Source: CAZUVQ01 sp964623915 (GTDB taxonomy: Bacteria; Bacillota; Clostridia; UMGS1883; UMGS1540). Taken from it: DNA of 15,970 bases. Under the pieces are notes generated by a model that was given only the letters and a program-made list of their open reading frames with translations, ran no database searches and was not told the DNA's origin. The position numbers were made by a program, and so were the translations under genes. This document shows, piece by piece, positions 8,267 to 14,106 of the stretch. The first letter of the stretch is position 1; the number at the start of each line of letters is the position of its first letter. The stretch lies in NCBI GenBank assembly GCA_964623915.1, contig CAZUVQ010000034.1, positions 1 to 15,970 on the forward strand. The letters run 5' to 3'.

Positions 8267-8980
8267 TTGCAGAGAATTTTAGGCTATGTCCGCCGTGCGG
8301 TGGATGATTACAAAATGATAAACGAGGGTGACAGAATTGCTGTCGGCGTATCAGGCGGCAAGGATAGTGTTACATTAGCACTTGCTCTTAATGCTTTAAG
8401 CCGTTTTTATCCAAAAAAATTCGAGGTAGTTCCTGTTATGTTGGACATGGGTTTTAGTGGTATGGATTTTACACCCCTTAAAGCTTTTTTTGCGGAAAAC
8501 GGGATGGAGCTTCATATTTTTGATACTAATATATATCAGATTGTGTTTGAAATAAGGAAGGAAACCAATCCCTGTTCATTATGCTCAAAGCTTCGCCGCG
8601 GTGCACTTCATAACAACGCTTTGGCTCTTGGCTGCAATAAGGTTGCACTTGGGCATCATCATGACGATGTAGTTGAAACATTTTTCCTGTCTTTGTTTTA
8701 TGAAGGCAGAATTAATTGTTTTTCGCCTTTGACATACCTTGACAGAAAGAATATTTTTCTCATACGCCCCTTGATTTACATGAAAGAGAAGGACATAAAA
8801 AACTTTGTAGCAAACAAAAATATTGTAACGGTCAAATCAACATGTCCATCTGACGGGAATACGAAAAGGCAGTATATAAAAGAACTTTTATCTTCTCTTG
8901 AAATGGAAAATCACGGCCTGAGGGAACAGATTTTTACAGCCGTTAAAGGTTCTCTTGATGACTGGAAATTGGAGATGTAG
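8267..8980 (+). CDS. TtcA-like tRNA 2-thiocytidine synthetase (PP-loop ATPase)
   Basis: A 237-residue PP-loop protein of the TtcA/TilS superfamily. The ATP-binding P-loop SGGKDS is at 29-34. A CxxC pair (Cys103, Cys106 in NPCSLCSKLRRG), the motif GHHHDDVVET (129-138) and a third cysteine Cys193 in STCPSDG follow the TtcA pattern, where three cysteines hold a [4Fe-4S] cluster used to thiolate cytidine 32 of certain tRNAs. It is shorter than E. coli TtcA, lacking terminal extensions. The start is TTG at 8267, two bases after the carboxypeptidase stop codon, with AAAGAGG 7 bases upstream; this spacing implies co-translation. A related sulfur-transfer function on another tRNA position is possible, since clostridial members are mostly unassigned. 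Confidence 0.88.
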   Translation: MQRILGYVRRAVDDYKMINEGDRIAVGVSGGKDSVTLALALNALSRFYPKKFEVVPVMLDMGFSGMDFTPLKAFFAENGMELHIFDTNIYQIVFEIRKETNPCSLCSKLRRGALHNNALALGCNKVALGHHHDDVVETFFLSLFYEGRINCFSPLTYLDRKNIFLIRPLIYMKEKDIKNFVANKNIVTVKSTCPSDGNTKRQYIKELLSSLEMENHGLREQIFTAVKGSLDDWKLEM

Positions 8981-8981
8981 T

Positions 8982-9839
8982 ATGACAGAAAATTTGAAGG
9001 CATATGCGAAAATAAATATCACCCTTGATGTAGTGGGAAAACGCCCAGACGGATATCATAACTTGAAGTCTATAATGCAGACAGTTTCGCTTTACGATGA
9101 AATTGACATAAAAACGGATGACAACGGCGAAATAATTATTAGTGTAAACTGGCCGTATCTCGTTACGGATAAAAGAAATATTGCATATAAAGCGGCTGAC
9201 CTTTTTTTTGAAAAAACAGGCATTAGTTCAGGTCTGAGCATTGGTATTCACAAAAAAATCCCAATGGGTGCAGGTCTTGGAGGAGGTTCAGCTGATGCTG
9301 CAGCTGTGCTTACCGGTCTGAATAAAATGTTTGGTAATCCGCTCACTTATGATGCCCTTGCCGAGATTGGTCTTATGTGCGGTGCAGATGTCCCCTTTTG
9401 CCTTAAAAAAGGAACTTGCTTAGCAGAAGGGCTTGGCGAAATATTGACGCCGCTGCCCTCGTTTCCTGACTGCTTCATTCTGATAGCAAAGCCACTGATT
9501 TCTCTTAGTACAAAATCCGTATTTGAAGATCTTAGCATAAAAAATATTAAACACCATCCAAATACCGATGGTGTGATAGAAGCCCTCCATGAGAAAAACC
9601 TTTATGGAATTTCAATAAGAGTTTACAATGTTTTGGAGGAAACGGTTCGCGAACGCTACCGAGACCTTGACTTTTATAAAGGAATAATGCTTGAAAGCGG
9701 TGCTCTTGGCACAGCCATGACAGGAAGTGGTTCAGCAGTTTTTGGTATTTTTGATGAAAAAAAACTTGTTCAAAACGCCGCAGATAAATTTAATAAATTA
9801 ACGGTATCAGCATTTATTACAAAACCTTTATGCTGTTAG
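8982..9839 (+). CDS. ispE: 4-diphosphocytidyl-2-C-methyl-D-erythritol kinase
   Basis: A 285-residue GHMP-family kinase that phosphorylates CDP-methylerythritol, the fourth step of the non-mevalonate (MEP) isoprenoid pathway. The N-terminal AYAKINITLDVVGKRPDGYH holds catalytic Lys10. The ATP-binding glycine-rich loop PMGAGLGGGSADAAA is at 94-108. The catalytic Asp136 is in MCGADVPFC, and the third GHMP motif (TAMTGSGSAVFG) lies near the C-terminus. The start is ATG at 8982, one base after the ttcA stop, with GGAG 7 bases upstream. An in-frame ATG at 8955 inside ttcA is rejected as lacking family sequence. It implies this organism makes isoprenoids by the MEP route. Confidence 0.95.
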   Translation: MTENLKAYAKINITLDVVGKRPDGYHNLKSIMQTVSLYDEIDIKTDDNGEIIISVNWPYLVTDKRNIAYKAADLFFEKTGISSGLSIGIHKKIPMGAGLGGGSADAAAVLTGLNKMFGNPLTYDALAEIGLMCGADVPFCLKKGTCLAEGLGEILTPLPSFPDCFILIAKPLISLSTKSVFEDLSIKNIKHHPNTDGVIEALHEKNLYGISIRVYNVLEETVRERYRDLDFYKGIMLESGALGTAMTGSGSAVFGIFDEKKLVQNAADKFNKLTVSAFITKPLCC

Positions 9840-9939
9840 GTTAATACATTATTTTTGATTTATAATTATTATATCAAACAAATTTATTTAATATATCAAA
9901 AGATAATCATATTTTTTAGATTTTTAACAAGGAGTAAAT
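9840..9939. other. AT-rich intergenic region with repeated ATATCAAA motif
   Basis: No convincing terminator for ispE is visible. ATATCAAA occurs at 9871-9878 and 9893-9900 in the same orientation, 22 bases apart. An inverted half-site TTTGAT lies at 9854-9859. They sit upstream of the broken AraC-family gene and could be an operator for it, but no clear promoter hexamers accompany them. This is low confidence. Confidence 0.3.
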
Positions 9940-10694
9940 ATGTTTTACCAAAGAATGTATTTTAAAGCAAGGATTTTTTTACCTGCGATATAACACCTAA
10001 GCGAAAGGTATCCCGCTATGAAATAGAAATATATGACTCAGGGAACGGTTGTTCTTTTATCAACAACAACTTCTGCCCACATCGTAATAATATGGTTGTT
10101 TTTGTAAAGCCCTCACAAGAGCGATTTACAATTGGTCATTTTACTTGCTATGCAGTGCATTTTAGCTGTGATGATGCTGAAATTAGCGAGGTTATAAACA
10201 CCATACCTGACTGTATTACCACAAACGTCTTTGCACGACAACAGCTTTTAGAACTTTATGGTGAAATAGATAAAAATAATCCGATGCAATCTCTTATTGC
10301 TATCGGTAATATTCTAAACATAATTAAAAATCAAAATTTGTATATTCCAAATGAATTAACACAACATGCAGAAAGTGTTATGAGAATAAAGGAATATATC
10401 GACAACAACTATCAACATGACATTGATTTATCGCATTTTCAAAAAATCGCAAACTTTGGTATAAATTATATACGAAAACTCTTCTTAGATTACTATGGTA
10501 TGACAATACAAAAATACATCAACGAATTACGTTTAAGCTATGTGAAAAAGCTCTTATTATCCACAGACCTTTCAATATGTGACATAGCATACGCGTCAGG
10601 TTTCAACAGTAAAAGTCATATGAATTATATGTTTAAATCCAGTTTCGGTTTAAGCCCATTAAAATATAAGAAAAAAACAAAAAGAACAACTTAG
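9940..10694 (+). pseudogene. AraC-family transcriptional regulator, frameshifted near its start
   Basis: A good ribosome binding site (AAGGAG, 9929-9934) precedes ATG 9940. From there the frame reads MFYQRMYFKAR and stops at TAA 9991-9993. The continuation, from GAT at 9972 (DFFTCDITPKRKVSRYEIEI), lies in another frame and stays open to TAG at 10694. The two join if one base is restored at the GG/T7 run (9971-9980), giving about 251 residues. The second frame has no ATG, GTG or TTG until ATG 10092, which lacks a ribosome binding site. The C-terminal double helix-turn-helix is intact: RIKEYIDNNYQHDIDLSHF, IRKLFLDYYGMT, and SICDIAYASGFNSKSHMNYMFK ... GLSPLKYKK. Possible readings are a true pseudogene, a sequencing or assembly error at the homopolymer, or slippage-dependent expression. 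The regulated genes are unknown. Confidence 0.75.
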
Positions 10695-10721
10695 ATTGTA
10701 TCTAAATTGTTCTTTTTGTTT
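10675..10721. terminator. Bidirectional hairpin terminator between the AraC-family gene and the tRNA pair
   Basis: Arms 10675-10689 and 10707-10721 pair over 15 bases. After one C-A mismatch, 10691-10696 and 10700-10705 pair over 6 more, leaving a TGT loop. The plus-strand 3' arm is itself T-rich, and the minus-strand hairpin is followed by four more T (complement of 10671-10674). It contains the AraC-family stop codon and touches the last base of the tRNA-Thr CCA, so it can end both convergent transcripts. Confidence 0.82.
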
Positions 10722-10796
10722 GGAGCTGTCTAGCAGATTCGAACTGCCGACCTCTTCCTTACCAAGGAAGTGCTCTGCCTGCTGAGCTAAGACAGC
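10721..10796 (-). tRNA. tRNA-Thr (anticodon GGT)
   Basis: A complete 76-base cloverleaf on the minus strand. The acceptor arms GCTGTCT and AGACAGC pair perfectly. The anticodon stem CTTCC/GGAAG encloses the loop TTGGTAA, with GGT at positions 34-36. The T-loop is TTCGAAT, the discriminator base is T, and CCA is encoded. It decodes ACC/ACT. It lies 5 bases downstream of tRNA-Asp in the same transcript and ends at the shared hairpin. Confidence 0.96.
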
Positions 10797-10801
10797 AAAA
10801 A

Positions 10802-10878
10802 TGGCGACCCGGATGAGGCTCGAACTCACGACCTCCAGCGTGACAGGCTGGCGTTCTAACCAACTGAACTACCGGGCC
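10802..10878 (-). tRNA. tRNA-Asp (anticodon GTC)
   Basis: A complete 77-base cloverleaf on the minus strand. The acceptor GGCCCGG pairs with CCGGGTC (one G-T pair). The anticodon stem CCAGC/GCTGG encloses CTGTCAC, with GTC at positions 34-36. The T-loop is TTCGAGC, the discriminator is G73 as expected for Asp, and CCA is encoded. It is the first gene of a two-tRNA operon. Confidence 0.96.
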
Positions 10879-10896
10879 ACTTTTGCGACAAAACAT

Positions 10897-10925
10897 ATTA
10901 TACAAAAAAAGCATTGCCTTGTCAA
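10897..10925 (-). promoter_or_regulatory. Perfect consensus promoter of the tRNA-Asp/tRNA-Thr operon
   Basis: On the minus strand TTGACA (10925-10920) and TATAAT (10902-10897) are exactly 17 bases apart. Transcription would begin near 10890, about 12 bases before the mature tRNA-Asp. The -35 lies only 8 bases after the stop codon of the ABC ATPase gene. Confidence 0.87.
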
Positions 10926-10933
10926 GGGTTTTA

Positions 10934-11677
10934 TTATAATATACTTTGCAAAAACTGTTTTGTTCTTTGATTTTGCGGATTTGTAAAAATTTGTTCCGGA
11001 GTACCTATTTCCCCTATTATTCCTTCATCCATAAATACAACCCTGTCCGCAACCTCACGTGCAAAATTCATTTCATGAGTTACAACAGCCATTGTCATTC
11101 CTTCATTTGCAAGCCGTTTCATGACATCTAACACCTCGCCCACCATTTCAGGGTCAAGCGCTGAGGTTGGTTCATCAAAAAGCATAACTTCCGGATTCAT
11201 AGAAAGTGCACGTACTATTGCAACCCTTTGCTTCTGACCGCCGGAAAGCTGAGAGGGGTATGCGTTGGCTCTGTCAGCAAGCCCAACTCTTTCCAAAAGC
11301 ATAACTGCCTTTTCTTCCGCTTTTTCTTTTGAAATCTTTAATAGCTTTTTGGGTGCAAGCGTCATATTCCCCAGCACCGTCATATGCGGGAACAAATTAA
11401 AGTGCTGAAAAACCATGCCCATTTTCTGGCGATGGACATTGATATTAACCTTCGGGTCAGTAATATCTACATCTTCAAAAAGTATTTTGCCCGAGGTAGG
11501 CATCTCAAGAAGATTCAGTGAGCGCAAAAATGTTGATTTACCCGAGCCTGAAGGACCTATTATTACAACAACCTCACCTTTTTTGATATCCAGCGAAACA
11601 CCGTTAAGCGCCCTTATTATTCCGCCTTTATAATGCTTACAAAGGTTTTCAGTTTTAATTATATAGTTATCGCTCAT
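10934..11677 (-). CDS. Polar amino acid ABC transporter, ATP-binding subunit (GlnQ/HisP type)
   Basis: A 247-residue ABC ATPase that powers amino acid import with the permease and binding protein upstream. Walker A GPSGSGKST is at 41-49, the Q-loop Gln91 in MVFQHFNLFPHM, the signature LSGGQKQR at 144-151, Walker B VMLFDEPTSALD at 164-175 and the switch His201 in VVTHEM. Sequence and length match the PAAT (polar amino acid) class. The ATG at 11677 is chosen: it overlaps the permease stop by 11 bases, and GGAGG lies about 10 bases before it inside the permease gene. A further upstream TTG (11698) would put the ribosome binding site inside the coding sequence. No convincing terminator follows; the tRNA promoter begins almost at once. 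Substrate specificity cannot be read from this subunit. Confidence 0.94.
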   Translation of the reverse strand: MSDNYIIKTENLCKHYKGGIIRALNGVSLDIKKGEVVVIIGPSGSGKSTFLRSLNLLEMPTSGKILFEDVDITDPKVNINVHRQKMGMVFQHFNLFPHMTVLGNMTLAPKKLLKISKEKAEEKAVMLLERVGLADRANAYPSQLSGGQKQRVAIVRALSMNPEVMLFDEPTSALDPEMVGEVLDVMKRLANEGMTMAVVTHEMNFAREVADRVVFMDEGIIGEIGTPEQIFTNPQNQRTKQFLQSIL

Positions 11678-12416
11678 TTTTGCGAAGCCTCCTTTCAAGA
11701 AGACCTACACCCCATGATAACAGCATTACAATTGCAAGATAAATAACAGCAAGTGCTATCAGTGGGTAAAAAGCCTCATACGTTCGGCTTCTTATCAAGT
11801 TTGCACCATAAGTGAGGTCAGATAAACCTATCATGGCAGAAACAGAGGTTTCTTTAAGCAGAGTTATAAATTCATTGGCAAGTGCCGGTAACACGTTTTT
11901 AAAAGCCTGCGGCATTATTATATAAACCATTGTTCTGGCATATCCAAAACCAAGGCTTCTGCCCGCCTCAAGCTGACCTTCGTCAATTGACATGATTCCG
12001 GAACGAAATATTTCAGCAACGTAAGCCGCTGAGTTTAAGCCAAAAGCCAATACAGCTGCTAATACTTTATTATTTGATGATGCAAATATTACAAAATAAA
12101 TAATCATCAGCTGTACAAGAACCGGTGTTCCTCTTATTACAGTGAGGTAAACTTTACACAACCAATCAAGAAATCTTAAAAGTGCTTTTACAAACTTATT
12201 TTTAATAATAATGTTTCTCTCAGAGGTTGACCTTATTACAGCAATAATAAATCCAAGAAAAATTCCTATCAATAAAGCAAGAAAAGTAACAAGCAGAGTA
12301 ACCTGCAAACCGTTTGCAAAAAGCTTCCACCGATTTTGGTCTAAGAAATTCTGTTGAAAGCCTTCGGCCATACCTATGAAATATAGATTAAATTTTTCAG
12401 CTATTTTATTAAACAT
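11667..12416 (-). CDS. Polar amino acid ABC transporter, permease subunit (HisM/GlnP type)
   Basis: A 249-residue inner membrane subunit of a polar amino acid importer. Hydrophobic segments lie at about 36-62, 90-113, 117-135, 178-197 and 217-238. The BPD_transp_1 cytoplasmic EAA loop, which docks on the ATPase, is at about 147-176 (GQLEAGRSLGFGYARTMVYI followed by MPQAF). The N-terminal 30 residues precede the first membrane segment. GAGG lies 8 bases before the ATG. Only one permease gene is present, so the channel is presumably a homodimer. It follows the binding-protein gene after a 70-base gap that contains a hairpin. Confidence 0.93.
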   Translation of the reverse strand: MFNKIAEKFNLYFIGMAEGFQQNFLDQNRWKLFANGLQVTLLVTFLALLIGIFLGFIIAVIRSTSERNIIIKNKFVKALLRFLDWLCKVYLTVIRGTPVLVQLMIIYFVIFASSNNKVLAAVLAFGLNSAAYVAEIFRSGIMSIDEGQLEAGRSLGFGYARTMVYIIMPQAFKNVLPALANEFITLLKETSVSAMIGLSDLTYGANLIRSRTYEAFYPLIALAVIYLAIVMLLSWGVGLLERRLRKNER

Positions 12417-12439
12417 TTATGCTACCTCAATAAAATAAA

Positions 12440-12469
12440 TCGGGGCCACCCGCATGCGAATAGCCCCGA
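12440..12469 (-). terminator. Intercistronic hairpin between binding-protein and permease genes
   Basis: A 13-base-pair stem (three G-T pairs) with loop CATG, the outer seven pairs GC-rich (TCGGGGC/GCCCCGA). On the minus strand it is followed by TTTATTTTATT. The T tract is interrupted, which suits a partial terminator or an mRNA-stabilising stem that keeps binding-protein transcripts more abundant than permease and ATPase transcripts. Confidence 0.72.
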
Positions 12470-12486
12470 AAACATGCATTTTTAAA

Positions 12487-13302
12487 TTATTTGCGAACTA
12501 TAATAACCTGTGTTGCAGTTGTGTATGGATCAGTAAAATCAACATTTTTAAGACGATCCTCAGTTACTGTCATTCCGGCAACCCCGATATCAGCCTTACC
12601 CGATTGTACTGCAGTAATTATTGAATCAAATTCCATATCTTCAACTTTTAATTCCATTCCAAGAATATCACAAACTGCCTGAGCCATATCTACGTCAATT
12701 CCAGTAATTTTTTCATTTTCAACATATTCATATGGTTCAAAAGCGGCATTTGTAGCCATTGTAAGAGTACCCTTAGAACGGTCAACACCTTCGGGAGATG
12801 TATAAGGCAATGTTCCTTTTGTTTCATCACCTATGTAGTTTGCAATAATGTTATCAAGTGTACCATTATCCTTAAGCTGTGCGAGAGCTTCGTTGATTTT
12901 TGCTGTAAGCTCTGCTTTTTCCTTTGAAACACAGATAGCATATTCTTCAACTTCAAATGGGTCTTCTAAAACCTTAAGGTCATCATTCTTTGCCACAAAA
13001 GCCTTTGCCGGCTCAGAGTCAATAACAACACAGTCAACCTTGCCGTTTTTAAGGGCAATAACAGCGTCTGCGCCCTTGCTGTAACGCTCAATTGTTGAGC
13101 CTTCTTCTTCATAATCAGATACATAAATATCGCCTGTTGTTCCAAGCTGAACTGCGATTTTTGCGCCGGGCAGGTCATCAGCGGATGCAACAACTTTTCC
13201 CTGTTCTTCTTCTACATTTGTATTGCCAGTAGAGCACCCTGCAAAACAAGCCGTAATTAGCATTACTGCGAGAAGAAGAGTTAAAATCTTTGTTAATTTC
13301 AT
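12487..13302 (-). CDS. Amino acid ABC transporter substrate-binding lipoprotein, circularly permuted SBP_bac_3 fold
   Basis: A 271-residue lipoprotein (signal peptide, Cys23 in CFAGC) that should deliver a polar amino acid to the adjacent permease. The family's halves are in swapped order. Residues 37-158 are the usual C-terminal half: ASADDLPGAKIAVQLGTTGD, the motif CVVIDSEPAKAF, and the terminal helix INEALAQLKDNGTLDNIIANY. A linker at about 159-177 follows. Residues 178-271 are the usual N-terminal half: GTLTMATNAAFEPYEY, GIDVDMAQAV, DSIITAVQSGKADIGVAGMT and VDFTDPY. The protein ends in the hinge strand QVIIVRK. Ligand contacts inferred from GlnH are present in the new order: Thr55-Thr56-Gly57, Asp95, Phe188, Phe225, Thr245 and Arg250. 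The new termini fall at one hinge strand, so the two-lobe fold can still close. GGAGGG 6 bases before ATG and a consensus promoter support expression. The frame is open throughout. The substrate is unknown. Confidence 0.93.
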   Translation of the reverse strand: MKLTKILTLLLAVMLITACFAGCSTGNTNVEEEQGKVVASADDLPGAKIAVQLGTTGDIYVSDYEEEGSTIERYSKGADAVIALKNGKVDCVVIDSEPAKAFVAKNDDLKVLEDPFEVEEYAICVSKEKAELTAKINEALAQLKDNGTLDNIIANYIGDETKGTLPYTSPEGVDRSKGTLTMATNAAFEPYEYVENEKITGIDVDMAQAVCDILGMELKVEDMEFDSIITAVQSGKADIGVAGMTVTEDRLKNVDFTDPYTTATQVIIVRK

Positions 13303-13344
13303 AATAAACCCTCCAAATATAATTATTCATAAATAGCTTTTGTA

Positions 13345-13373
13345 ATTGTAACTCATTTTTCAAATTTTGTCAA
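13345..13373 (-). promoter_or_regulatory. Promoter of the amino acid ABC transporter operon
   Basis: On the minus strand TTGACA (13373-13368) and TACAAT (13350-13345) are 17 bases apart. Transcription would start near 13338, about 36 bases before the binding-protein ATG. Confidence 0.78.
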
Positions 13374-13431
13374 TAGTTTGCATTCCCTTTTTGATAAAAT
13401 GTTGCCAAAGCATCTATTTATATTAAAATCA

Positions 13432-13460
13432 TTGACAAATTTATAAAAAAATAGTACAAT
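13432..13460 (+). promoter_or_regulatory. Promoter of the XRE/cupin regulator and acyl-CoA synthetase genes
   Basis: On the plus strand TTGACA (13432-13437) and TACAAT (13455-13460) are 17 bases apart, the same hexamers and spacing as the divergent transporter promoter. Transcription would start near 13467, about 50 bases before the preferred ATG at 13518. Confidence 0.78.
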
Positions 13461-13488
13461 TATTCAAAATGTATAATTGGGGATAAGT

Positions 13489-13500
13489 ATGATTAAATGA
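13489..13500 (+). other. Possible three-codon leader ORF (Met-Ile-Lys-stop)
   Basis: ATG ATT AAA TGA follows GGGGA (13479-13483) at 5 bases, the best ribosome binding site spacing in this leader. Its TGA overlaps the ATG at 13497 as ATGA, an upstream in-frame start of the regulator gene. It may couple translation or may be chance. Confidence 0.3.
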
Positions 13501-13517
13501 AAGGGTGTTTAGAAATA

Positions 13518-14087
13518 ATGGAAAAAACAATTAAAGAAATAGCCGACCGAATACGTGGTTTACGTGAGCTTATGGAAATTACTCCGGAGGAAATGGCTGA
13601 AATTACAGATGTTAAAATTGAGGAGTATTTAAAGCTTGAAAACGGAGAGCTTGACTTTTCCTTTACATTTATTTACAAATGTGCCGAACGTTTCGGCATT
13701 GATATGATTGATATTTTGAAAGGAACTTCCCCCAAGCTTTCATCTTACAGCATTATAAGGAAAAATGACGGTCTCCCTATTTCAAGACGTGAAGGCTTCA
13801 CATACCTGCACAAAGCCCCATTTTTTAAAAACAAAGCTGCGGAACCGTTTTATGTAAGAGCTCCATATTCAAAAGAAGCAGAAATCGGAGAAATACATTT
13901 AAACAGCCATGAGGGTCAGGAAATAGACATAGTTTTAAAAGGTTCTTTAAAAATCCGAGTTGCAGATAATGTTGAAATGCTTTATGAGGGTGATATAATT
14001 TACTATGATAGCGGACAAGGGCACGGCATGGTTGCCGCCGGCGGTGAAGATTGTGAGTTTCTCGCAATTGTATTGAAAAAGAGATAA
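13518..14087 (+). CDS. XRE-family transcriptional regulator with C-terminal cupin domain
   Basis: A 189-residue regulator. An XRE-type helix-turn-helix occupies about 5-68 (IADRIRGLRELMEITPEEMA ... YLKLENGELDFSFTFIYKCAERFG). A cupin_2 domain fills about 110-188, with motif 1 around HEGQEIDIVLKGSLKI (131-146) and motif 2 YEGDIIYYDSGQGHGM (157-171). Such proteins sense a small ligand through the cupin barrel and control neighbouring genes. The gene lies directly upstream of an AMP-forming acyl-CoA synthetase, the likely target, and divergent from the amino acid transporter. The start at 13518 is chosen because MEKTIKEIADRIRGLRE is how I recall this family beginning; AAGGG is 12 bases upstream. 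An in-frame ATG at 13497 would add 7 residues and is the alternative. The ligand is unknown. Confidence 0.87.
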   Translation: MEKTIKEIADRIRGLRELMEITPEEMAEITDVKIEEYLKLENGELDFSFTFIYKCAERFGIDMIDILKGTSPKLSSYSIIRKNDGLPISRREGFTYLHKAPFFKNKAAEPFYVRAPYSKEAEIGEIHLNSHEGQEIDIVLKGSLKIRVADNVEMLYEGDIIYYDSGQGHGMVAAGGEDCEFLAIVLKKR

Positions 14088-14106
14088 CCTGAAAGGATTG
14101 AAAATA

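Noticed and set aside
9853..9880. TTTGAT ... ATCAAA inverted repeat as the ispE terminator
   Set aside because: Only six outer pairs, an AT-only interior with mismatches, and no T run after it.
10911..10930. CCTTGACAAGG palindrome after the ABC ATPase gene as a terminator
   Set aside because: The arms meet with a one-base loop and cannot form a stable stem; the TTGACA within is explained as the tRNA -35 box.
10801..10986. A 61-codon open frame on the plus strand across the tRNA genes
   Set aside because: It reads through the antisense of tRNA-Asp and the tRNA promoter; it has no ribosome binding site.
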